Positions 39,681 to 47,136 of a stretch of DNA of 47,136 bases are shown here, in pieces. Under the pieces are notes generated by a model that made no database searches, had not been told where the DNA came from, and saw nothing but the letters and a program-made list of their open reading frames with translations. Made by a program: the position numbers and the translations under genes. Within the stretch, counting starts at the first letter, position 1. Every line of letters starts with the position of its first letter. The stretch comes from Chloroflexota bacterium (lineage in GTDB: Bacteria > Chloroflexota > Dehalococcoidia > JACPPY01): NCBI GenBank assembly GCA_016190755.1, contig JACPPY010000001.1:1-47136 (forward strand), written 5' to 3'.

Positions 39681-40125
39681 GCTGAGTGCGGCATTCCAGA
39701 CCATGTATCTTCTCCACTCGCCTGGAGTGTCTCCCGTTTTCGAAAGGCGTCTTGAGGAATATCTCCAACATCTGCCTGGCCACGTTGGTATCAACGATAT
39801 CTGCGCCCAGGCAAAGCACGTTGGCATCGTTATGCAGGCGAGACCGCTCCACAGTAAAAACATCGTGGCACAAGGCCGCCCTGATGCCGTTGATCTTGTT
39901 GGCGGCCATGCTCATTCCTATGCCTGTGCCACAGACAAGGATGCCCCGTTCGCTCTTCCCCGACATCACGGCCGCGCAGACTTTCTGTGCAATATCTGGG
40001 TAGTCCACCGAGTCCTCGTTATAGCATCCACAATCCGTGCTTTCGTGCCCCAAAGAACGCAGATGGCTCGCCAGTGTTTCTTTGGTTCGAAACCCTCGAT
40101 GATCAGAGCCTATCGCTACGCGCAC
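39670..40125 (-). CDS. rpiB: Ribose-5-phosphate isomerase B
   Basis: 'MRVAIGSDHRGFRTKETLASHLRSLGHESTDCGCYNEDSVDYPDIA', 'GILVCGTGIGMSMAANKINGIRAAL'. Confidence 0.95.
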   Translation of the reverse strand: MRVAIGSDHRGFRTKETLASHLRSLGHESTDCGCYNEDSVDYPDIAQKVCAAVMSGKSERGILVCGTGIGMSMAANKINGIRAALCHDVFTVERSRLHNDANVLCLGADIVDTNVARQMLEIFLKTPFENGRHSRRVEKIHGLECRTQLDT

Positions 40126-40876
40126 CGTTCATCTCCTTGAATGCTTTCATGACATCTTTGGCAGGTATGGCGCATTCCCGCAATACGACAGGGACCCGGC
40201 CGGTCAGGTCGACTATCGTCGATTCAAGGCCACCTGGTGATTCACCCCCGTCGACTATCAAGTCCAGCTCACTTCCGAATTGAGAGTGCACCTGGGCCGC
40301 TGTCGTGGCGCTCGGCATACCGGTTATATTGGCGCTTGTGCCTACGAGCGGCGAGCCGAGAGCTCGGGCTAAGAAAACCGGCACAGCATGGGCAGGCAGC
40401 CTGACAGCGACCGTGTCTCCTATGGCGGTGACAATGTCGGGCACATCAGGATGTTTTGGCAACACGATGGTAAGGGCGCCAGGCCAGAACATTTTCGCCA
40501 GGGCCAGTGCCTCCGGAGGCACATCCCGGGCGACTCGATGCAGTTGGTCCATGTCTCCGATGAGGAGCGGGACTGCCATGTGCCACGGCCGGTGTTTGAT
40601 CTCGTATAGTCTGACTACAGCGGTGGTACAGAAAGCATCGCAACCAAGACCGTAAACGGTATCCGTCGGGTATGCCAGCACTCCTCCCACACGCAGCACC
40701 CTCACTGCCATCCCAAGCTGGGCTTTCAAGGGTTCAGACAGTTCCATGCACATTGGTGGTTTCGTGTTCCTGCGTATGTCGCCAATCGATACGGGAGTAT
40801 ACCATGTACGCTTTCCCGGCACCAAAGATGGCATTTCCCCGCGGCGCCGGTTATGGTCAAGTGGCGAAGCCGACAA
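40103..40876 (-). CDS. L-threonylcarbamoyladenylate synthase (Sua5/YciO/YrdC)
   Basis: 'GGVLAYPTDTVYGLGCDAF', 'YEIKHRPWHMAVPLLI', 'SPLVGTSANITGMPS'. Confidence 0.92.
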   Translation of the reverse strand: MSASPLDHNRRRGEMPSLVPGKRTWYTPVSIGDIRRNTKPPMCMELSEPLKAQLGMAVRVLRVGGVLAYPTDTVYGLGCDAFCTTAVVRLYEIKHRPWHMAVPLLIGDMDQLHRVARDVPPEALALAKMFWPGALTIVLPKHPDVPDIVTAIGDTVAVRLPAHAVPVFLARALGSPLVGTSANITGMPSATTAAQVHSQFGSELDLIVDGGESPGGLESTIVDLTGRVPVVLRECAIPAKDVMKAFKEMNGARSDRL

Positions 40877-40914
40877 GTGGGCTCATGGTTCCGGCTTGAC
40901 CACAGGGAAGCCGG

Positions 40915-42723
40915 ATGTTAAGCTTTGCCATGCAAACCAACCAGGTGAACAACAACCTATTGTCTAATCCCGGTTTAGTTACATCAAAAGGCGTACCAGC
41001 ATCAACTGGCTCCGGCATTGTTGCATCGCTTTCCGGTTCGCCAACTCAGGAGGATGTGAAGACCGGTGCGACCGACAGCCGCCGGATCAGCGCCAGCGGC
41101 GATATGGAAGTATCTACCTATTTGGAGATTGCCAGAGAAAAGCAGGGGGAGCAGCCCTCTCCACGGGCAGACCAGCCGGCAGTCGAGCAAGAGGCTGTTG
41201 CCATCATCGACTTCGGCTCTCAGTACAGCATGCTGATTGCCCGGCGAGTGCGGGAGTGTCGAGTTTACTGTGAGATACTTCCACACGACGTATCTAAAGA
41301 AAAGCTCGCCTCGTTGCGTCCAAAAGGCATAATACTATCGGGGGGGCCGGCTAGCGTATATGCACCCGGAGCTCCCACGCTGCCGGCGCACATATTCGAG
41401 AGCGGTCTGCCGGTATTAGGCATTTGCTACGGAATGCAGGTGCTTGCCTACCAGCTTGGCGGTGAGGTAGCGCACTCGACGCAGCGCGAATACGGGCATG
41501 CCGTACTTCACACTAGTCCCGAAGATTCGGCCCTGTTCTGCGACCTGCCGGAATCCATGCCTGTGTGGATGAGCCACGGAGACCAGATATTGACCCTTCC
41601 CCCGGGCTTCAAGGCGCTGGCGCATACCGAAAACTCACCGGTGGCCGCCATGGGCAACGCCAAGGGCACGTACGGCCTTCAGTTCCATCCGGAGGTAGCT
41701 CACACACCCGATGGGCTGGCTATATTGCGGAACTTCCTATACAAGGTGTGTGGGTGTAAGGGAAACTGGACGCCCGGGAACTTCATCGTGGATACGACGC
41801 GCCGGATAAGAGAAAATGTGAAGAATGGCAGGGTCATCTGTGCTCTGTCGGGAGGGGTGGACTCGGCAGTGACAGCAACAATAGTGCACCGGGCCATCGG
41901 GGAGCAGTTGACCTGCATTTTTGTAAACAACGGCCTGCTGCGTCGTGATGAGGCCGAAAGGACGCTCAGCACATTCAGCCGGAACATGAAGATGCACGTC
42001 GTGTATGTGGATGGGTCTGAAAGATTCCTGGAACGACTCAAGGGCGTCACCGATCCCGAAGAAAAACGGCATCGTGTTGGAACTGAGTTCATAAAGGTGT
42101 TCGAGGAAGAGGCCGCGAAGCTGGGACAGGCCGAATTCCTCGCTCAGGGCACTCTTTACCCCGATGTGATAGAAAGCGCTACGCCTGAGAGCAAGGCCTC
42201 GGCGCGCATAAAGACCCACCACAACGTAGGCGGATTGCCGGCACGTATGACATTGAAGTTGCTGGAACCAATGCGCTATCTGTTCAAAGATGAGGTCCGG
42301 CAGGTAGGGCTGGCGCTTGGTTTGCCTGAGGACATGATCTGGAGGCAGCCGTTCCCGGGCCCCGGACTTGCCATACGAATAATCGGGGAAGTAACAAAAG
42401 AGCGACTTGAAATCCTCCGGGCGGCCGACTGGATCGTGATGAATGAGATCAAAAAAGCCAAACTCTATCGCCAACTCTGGCAGAGCTTCGCGGTGCTGAC
42501 GGACGTTCGCAGCGTCGGTGTTATGGGAGACCACCGCACCTACGGGCACCTGGTTGCAGTACGGGCCGTGTCGAGCGGAGATGCCATGACCGCAGATTGG
42601 GCGCGCCTGCCGTACGATTTATTGGCGCGAATCTCCAACCGGGTGGTCAACGAGGTGCCGGCGGTGAATCGGGTGGTCTACGACATTACGAGCAAACCAC
42701 CATCAACGATTGAGTGGGAATGA
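40915..42723 (+). CDS. guaA: GMP synthase (glutamine-hydrolysing) with N-terminal extension
   Basis: '[19 protein letters not shown]', '[11 protein letters not shown]', '[16 protein letters not shown]', '[12 protein letters not shown]'. Confidence 0.94.
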   Translation: MLSFAMQTNQVNNNLLSNPGLVTSKGVPASTGSGIVASLSGSPTQEDVKTGATDSRRISASGDMEVSTYLEIAREKQGEQPSPRADQPAVEQEAVAIIDFGSQYSMLIARRVRECRVYCEILPHDVSKEKLASLRPKGIILSGGPASVYAPGAPTLPAHIFESGLPVLGICYGMQVLAYQLGGEVAHSTQREYGHAVLHTSPEDSALFCDLPESMPVWMSHGDQILTLPPGFKALAHTENSPVAAMGNAKGTYGLQFHPEVAHTPDGLAILRNFLYKVCGCKGNWTPGNFIVDTTRRIRENVKNGRVICALSGGVDSAVTATIVHRAIGEQLTCIFVNNGLLRRDEAERTLSTFSRNMKMHVVYVDGSERFLERLKGVTDPEEKRHRVGTEFIKVFEEEAAKLGQAEFLAQGTLYPDVIESATPESKASARIKTHHNVGGLPARMTLKLLEPMRYLFKDEVRQVGLALGLPEDMIWRQPFPGPGLAIRIIGEVTKERLEILRAADWIVMNEIKKAKLYRQLWQSFAVLTDVRSVGVMGDHRTYGHLVAVRAVSSGDAMTADWARLPYDLLARISNRVVNEVPAVNRVVYDITSKPPSTIEWE

Positions 42724-42741
42724 GATTGAGGAGAAGCAATC

Positions 42742-43005
42742 ATGTCATACGAGAACAACGGGGATGAATGGGAGGAAGAGGAAGGGGCGAACCTGGACCT
42801 GCAGATGTTGCGTGATGCGCTGGTAGCAGAGCTGCAGGCCATCAATCAGTATGAGGAAAATGTCGATATGATCGACGACGAAGAAGCACAGGAGATGTTG
42901 CTTCATATCGCGAGCGAGGAAAAAGAGCACGTCGCCGAGCTCGTTAAGATGATAAAAAAGCTGGACCCCGAGCAGGCAGAGAAACTGGATAAGATAGGGA
43001 CCTAG
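42742..43005 (+). CDS. Small ferritin-like protein (EncFtn-like/rubrerythrin-like)
   Basis: 87 aa, 'LVAELQAINQYEENVDMIDDEEAQEMLLHIASEEKEHVAELVKMIKKLDP' with ExxH iron-binding motif. Confidence 0.75.
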   Translation: MSYENNGDEWEEEEGANLDLQMLRDALVAELQAINQYEENVDMIDDEEAQEMLLHIASEEKEHVAELVKMIKKLDPEQAEKLDKIGT

Positions 43006-43037
43006 CGGCCCTTCATGGCTAAAAAGGAGTTCATAAC

Positions 43038-43181
43038 ATGTCGCACCGAGTCCGACTCAAAGGTACCAGGAGCAACCGGGGCACTCACTCCAAGAAGCGG
43101 ACGGAGCATCGTCTCCCCTGGGAAGAAGATATGAAGAAGTTGACTGCTGGCCAGGAGCCAAAAGAAAAAGCAGCGAAGTGA
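43038..43181 (+). CDS. Small basic 47-aa protein
   Basis: MSHRVRLKGTRSNRGTHSKKRTEHRLPWEEDMKKLTAGQEPKEKAAK*, preceded by aaaaaggag RBS; absent from the supplied ORF track. Confidence 0.55.
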   Translation: MSHRVRLKGTRSNRGTHSKKRTEHRLPWEEDMKKLTAGQEPKEKAAK

Positions 43182-43299
43182 AGCTACTTATCACCGGCCT
43201 CCAAAGGCAGCAACCTTCAAGCCGACTCCGAAGCATCCGGTCTGCGCACTTTGAATGCCGCTGTCACCGCAAGGACATCGCAATGCCGGAGGTGAGCTG

Positions 43300-43758
43300 A
43301 TGCCAACAGTTGGAGTCGTGATAGGGAGCAAGTCCGACGCCGCAGCCATGCAACCTGCCCTCGACATATTGCAGGAGCTGGGCATCGAGTTCGACGTTTC
43401 GGTCATCTCAGCCCACAGGACCCCTGAAAAGGCAAGAGACTACGGCCTGAAGGCGAAGAACCGCGGAATCGAGGTCATTATTGCCGCAGCCGGTCTGTCA
43501 GCCCACCTTCCGGGGGTGCTGGCGAGCTGGACCACTGTGCCCGTCATCGGTGTGCCACTCGCTGCCGGTGAACTCAGGGGACTGGATTCCCTCTACTCTA
43601 TTGTTCAGATGCCCGGCGGTGTGCCGGTCGCCTGCGTGGGCATAGGCCCTGGTGGGGCAAAGAATGCCGGGTTGCTTGCCGCGCAGATACTGGGAATGAA
43701 GTATGGGCCGGTCCAATCTGCCTATGAAGAATACAGGAAAAGGCTGTCTGGCGAGTAG
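43300..43758 (+). CDS. purE: 5-(carboxyamino)imidazole ribonucleotide mutase
   Basis: 'MPTVGVVIGSKSDAAAMQPALDILQELGIEFDVSVISAHRTPE'; start after ggaggtgagctg. Confidence 0.95.
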   Translation: MPTVGVVIGSKSDAAAMQPALDILQELGIEFDVSVISAHRTPEKARDYGLKAKNRGIEVIIAAAGLSAHLPGVLASWTTVPVIGVPLAAGELRGLDSLYSIVQMPGGVPVACVGIGPGGAKNAGLLAAQILGMKYGPVQSAYEEYRKRLSGE

Positions 43759-43801
43759 GCATTAACCTCGCATTACTCACGGGAAGGATGACAACCACAG
43801 G

Positions 43802-45151
43802 ATGATCGAGCGATACTCGAGGCCCGAGATGAAGAGGGTCTGGTCCGAAGATACGAAGTTTGCAACCTGGCTCCAGGTGGAGGTTGCTGTATGTGAGGCT
43901 TGGGCAGAAATAGGGGCCGTTCCCAGGGATGCTTTGGCCGTAATAAGGAAAGCCAGCTTCGACCCGGAACGTATGGCGCAGATACTGAAGCAGACCCACC
44001 ATGATATGACCGCTTTCCTTGCGGCTGTCGCTGAGGTAGTGGGGCCTGAATCGAGATTCATACACCTCGGGCTTACTTCTTCGGACATCATGGATACCGC
44101 CCTTTCACTGCAACTGATAGCCGCCTCGGACATATTGGAACGGGACGTAGCTGCACTGATTGGTGTCTTGGGACAGAGGGCTGTTGAGCATAAGGACACG
44201 ATGATGATGGGACGGACTCACGGGGTGCACGCTGAGCCCATAACCTTCGGGCTCAAGCTGGCCTTGTGGCGGGAGGAGATGAAACGGAATGCTTCCCGTC
44301 TGTCCGAAGCAAAGAAAAATATAGCAGTTGGCAAGATCTCGGGCGCCGTAGGAAGCTACGCCACCGTGCCGCCGGATGTGGAGCGGATAGCGTGCGCCCA
44401 GCTCGGGCTGTCCGCTGCGCCGGTTTCCAATCAGGTGATCCAGCGAGACCGGCACGCGCAGTTCGTCACAACACTGGCAATAATAGCGAGCTCGCTCGAG
44501 AAATTTGCCACCGAGATCAGGGGGCTTCAACGCACTGAAGTGCGTGAGGTAGAGGAGCCCTTCGCAGCCGGACAGACCGGATCATCTGCCATGCCGCACA
44601 AACGCAACCCAGAGCTCGCCGAGCGCGTGTGTGGGCTATCGCGTCTGATCCGCGGCCATGCCGTGACGGCGCTGGAGAACGTCGCCCTATGGCACGAGCG
44701 CGATATCAGCCATTCGTCGGCAGAGCGCATAATCCTGCCCGACTCCTGTCTCGCCCTGGACTACATACTCAATATCTTTACCGAGATCATGCGCGGTCTG
44801 CTGGTGTATCCGGAGAGAATGAAAGAGAACATCAACATTACGCGCGGGCTGGTATTCTCCCAGAGGGTAATGCTGGCGCTGATAGATAAAGGTCTGAGCA
44901 GGCAGGAGTCATACAAGCTGGTACAGCGAAATGCGATGAGGGCGTGGCGGGAACGTGCGGACTTCCTTTCATTGTTGGAGGCTGATCCGGACGTCACCCG
45001 ACACTTAAAAGCCAAGGAGTTGCGCTCCATCTTCGACTACTCCATGTTCACCAGGCACGTTGATGAGGTTTTCTGCCGCCTCGGGTTGATCAAGAGAGGC
45101 AGTGAGAAAGGAAGGGCCGGGAGGCCGGCTGGAGCCAAAGCGGGCGCATGA
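43802..45151 (+). CDS. purB: Adenylosuccinate lyase
   Basis: 'MMGRTHGVHAEPITFGLK', 'GQTGSSAMPHKRNPELAERV'. Confidence 0.95.
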   Translation: MIERYSRPEMKRVWSEDTKFATWLQVEVAVCEAWAEIGAVPRDALAVIRKASFDPERMAQILKQTHHDMTAFLAAVAEVVGPESRFIHLGLTSSDIMDTALSLQLIAASDILERDVAALIGVLGQRAVEHKDTMMMGRTHGVHAEPITFGLKLALWREEMKRNASRLSEAKKNIAVGKISGAVGSYATVPPDVERIACAQLGLSAAPVSNQVIQRDRHAQFVTTLAIIASSLEKFATEIRGLQRTEVREVEEPFAAGQTGSSAMPHKRNPELAERVCGLSRLIRGHAVTALENVALWHERDISHSSAERIILPDSCLALDYILNIFTEIMRGLLVYPERMKENINITRGLVFSQRVMLALIDKGLSRQESYKLVQRNAMRAWRERADFLSLLEADPDVTRHLKAKELRSIFDYSMFTRHVDEVFCRLGLIKRGSEKGRAGRPAGAKAGA

Positions 45152-46047
45152 ACACCTTGTTCGAAACGACGCTGCCCCTGCCGCTCTACCGCCGCGGCAA
45201 GGTGCGGGACACTTACGACTTGGGGGACAGGCTGCTTATCGTGGCCACTGACCGCATCTCAGCGTTCGACGTGGTCCTCCCCTGTGCTGTTCCATGCAAA
45301 GGACAGGTGCTCAGCCAGCTATCTACCTTCTGGTTCAGCCGGACCTCGGACCTGATACCAAACCACGTCGTAACTTCCATCGACAGTCTGTCTGTATTAA
45401 ACAAGACTTTGCCGCAGCTATCCCCCTTTGCGGAACAGGTCGTAGGTAGGAGCATGGTTGGGAAAAAGGCGCAACTGGTACCCGTGGAGTGCGTTGTTCG
45501 GGGGTATCTGTCGGGGTCGGCATGGGCAGAGTACCGGGAACGTGGGACAGCATGTGGCATACAATTGGCTCGTGGCCTGGAGGAGTCGGCAGAGTTGCCC
45601 CAGCCGATATTCACTCCCACGACAAAGGCGGAGACAGGTCACGACGTGCCGCTCAACAGGAAAGGCCTGGTAGGCCTCGTAGGCAAGCGAATGGCCGATA
45701 GGCTTGAGAGCGACAGTATCCGCATATACCAATATGCGCGCAAGTATGCCGCGGGCAAGGGCATTATCATAGCCGACACCAAAATGGAATTCGGCACTAT
45801 CGATGGCCGGCTCATACTTATCGACGAGTTGCTTACGCCGGACTCCAGCCGTTTCTGGGAAGCCAGCAAGTATGTTCTGGGCCGGTCACAGCCAAGCTAC
45901 GACAAGCAGCCCGTGCGCGACTGGTTGACGGAGTCCGGATGGGACAAGAATCCGCCGGCGCCTGCACTGCCGCCAGAGGTCATCAGGCAGACGTCCGAAA
46001 GATACTGTCAGGCCTACAGTCGTCTCACGGGTCAAGACCTGACATAG
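45148..46047 (+). CDS. purC: Phosphoribosylaminoimidazole-succinocarboxamide synthase
   Basis: 'RRGKVRDTYDLGDRLLIVATDRISAFDVVLP', 'IIIADTKMEFGTIDGRLILIDELLTPDSSRFW'. Confidence 0.95.
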   Translation: MNTLFETTLPLPLYRRGKVRDTYDLGDRLLIVATDRISAFDVVLPCAVPCKGQVLSQLSTFWFSRTSDLIPNHVVTSIDSLSVLNKTLPQLSPFAEQVVGRSMVGKKAQLVPVECVVRGYLSGSAWAEYRERGTACGIQLARGLEESAELPQPIFTPTTKAETGHDVPLNRKGLVGLVGKRMADRLESDSIRIYQYARKYAAGKGIIIADTKMEFGTIDGRLILIDELLTPDSSRFWEASKYVLGRSQPSYDKQPVRDWLTESGWDKNPPAPALPPEVIRQTSERYCQAYSRLTGQDLT

Positions 46048-46197
46048 GCCAGCGGGCAGTGACCCTTGTGATGCACTCGCCACGTGTACCCCCTTTGCAT
46101 ATGGGTGCGGGACGATGATGTATAATCCGTGTTTTGGAGAACCGGGGAGTCTAGTGGCGAAAGCCGGTACATTAGCGAAAGGATGTAAGGCACTGAT

Positions 46198-47007
46198 ATG
46201 GAATGGGGAATGGCTAACCGCATGGCCCAGCTCATTCGGAGTGACGGCCGCTGCTGTTTTCTGCCTGTGGACCACGGCTATTTTCAGGGTCCGACACGCA
46301 GGCTCGAGCAGCCACGCAAGACGATTGAGCCCTTGTTGCCATACGCCGATGCGCTGTTCATAACCCGGGGCGTGCTGAGAAGTTGCGTGGACCCGGATAA
46401 CAGCAAGCCCGTGATCTTGCGCGTATCGGGTGGCGCCAGCATGGTAGGCAAAGACCTGGCCAACGAGGGACTGACGACGAGCATGGAGGAGGCTATCCGG
46501 CTCAACGCCTCTGCGGTGGGGATATCCATTTTCGTGGGTACGGACTACGAGCGGGAGTCATTACTAAACCTAGCCAAACTGGCGGATGAGGGCGAGCGCT
46601 ACGGCATACCGGTCATGGCCGTCACAGCCGTCGGCAAGGAGTTGGGGAAACGCGATTCCCGTTACCTGGCATTGTCATGCCGGATCGCGGCCGAATTGGG
46701 CGCACGGTTGGTCAAGACCTACTGGTGTGCGGAGGGCTTCGAAAAGGTGGTGCAGGGGTGTCCCGTGCCGGTGGTCATGGCTGGCGGGCCACAGGTGGAT
46801 ACGGAGATGGAAGTGCTGGAGTTTGTATACGACGGCATGGAGAAGGGCGCCATAGGTGTGAATCTGGGCCGGAACATATGGCAGAATGACCATCCGGTGG
46901 CCATGATGAAAGCCATGCGGGCGCTGGTGCACGACAAGGCAACTCCGAAGCAGGCCCTGGAAATCTTTACTGAAATCAAGGCCCAGGACCTGAAGGCCAA
47001 GAAATAA
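46198..47007 (+). CDS. DhnA/LsrF-type class I aldolase family protein
   Basis: 'CCFLPVDHGYFQGPTRRLEQPRKTIEPLLPYADALFITRGVLR', 'GARLVKTYWCAEGFEKVV', 'GAIGVNLGRNIWQ'. Confidence 0.85.
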   Translation: MEWGMANRMAQLIRSDGRCCFLPVDHGYFQGPTRRLEQPRKTIEPLLPYADALFITRGVLRSCVDPDNSKPVILRVSGGASMVGKDLANEGLTTSMEEAIRLNASAVGISIFVGTDYERESLLNLAKLADEGERYGIPVMAVTAVGKELGKRDSRYLALSCRIAAELGARLVKTYWCAEGFEKVVQGCPVPVVMAGGPQVDTEMEVLEFVYDGMEKGAIGVNLGRNIWQNDHPVAMMKAMRALVHDKATPKQALEIFTEIKAQDLKAKK

Positions 47008-47026
47008 CCCCTCGCACGGGTGCGCG

Positions 47027-47136
47027 TCACTTTTTTGCGTACGCCTGCGCCTGCACATTGTTATTCCCGCCGCCGGTTCCCTTGATGTATATCCTGCCGG
47101 GCAAGTAGTAGCCAGTGCCGGCAGCAGGTTTCTACC
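47027..47136 (-). CDS. C-terminal end of an unidentified protein, cut by the window edge
   Basis: Minus-strand frame '...AGTGYYLPGRIYIKGTGGGNNNVQAQAYAKK*'. Confidence 0.45.

Noticed and set aside
46990-47040. Terminator 'cgcacgggtgcg...cactttttt' after the aldolase gene
   Set aside because: Stem is only 5 bp and the T-tract is displaced by several nt and codes for the convergent gene's C terminus
1-47136. CRISPR arrays, rRNA genes, BGC or known defence operons (RM, CBASS, Thoeris, retron)
   Set aside because: No regularly spaced repeats, rRNA signatures or hallmark domains found in either strand

Overview
The window is a bacterial chromosome segment. Gene content looks like Chloroflexota/Dehalococcoidia, but that is inferred from protein flavour only. 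It is mostly housekeeping metabolism: CDF transporter, M24 and M50 peptidases, UvrD/PcrA helicase, speD-speE, argC, an RF-like protein, a CDGSH protein, DedA, an alpha/beta hydrolase, a ROK kinase with a GH57 enzyme, a large leftward BCAA operon (ilvD-ilvB-ilvN-[PaaK-like]-ilvC-leuA-[broken mgtC]-leuC-leuD-leuB-cimA), rpiB, a Sua5-type protein, guaA, a mini ferritin-like protein, purE-purB-purC and an LsrF/DhnA-type aldolase. The main accessory feature is a ~9.7 kb element integrated in tRNA-Thr(CGT), bounded by a perfect 46-bp direct repeat (8934-8979 and 18577-18622). It carries a frameshifted tyrosine integrase, an orphan 348-aa ORF, a divergent control region, an XRE regulator, an excisionase-like HTH, a CHC2-type primase, a DUF3987-like helicase, 9-bp-periodic inverted repeats (candidate origin), a TerS-like small terminase without TerL/portal/capsid genes, a Panacea (DUF4065) toxin-antitoxin-like pair and a membrane coiled-coil cargo protein. 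This layout resembles a phage-inducible chromosomal island (phage satellite), which is the most interesting hypothesis here. Second is a leader upstream of ilvD in which a strong SD-GTG start lies just before a terminator-like hairpin that would be translated through. All homology calls come from recognised motifs in the supplied translations; no searches were run.
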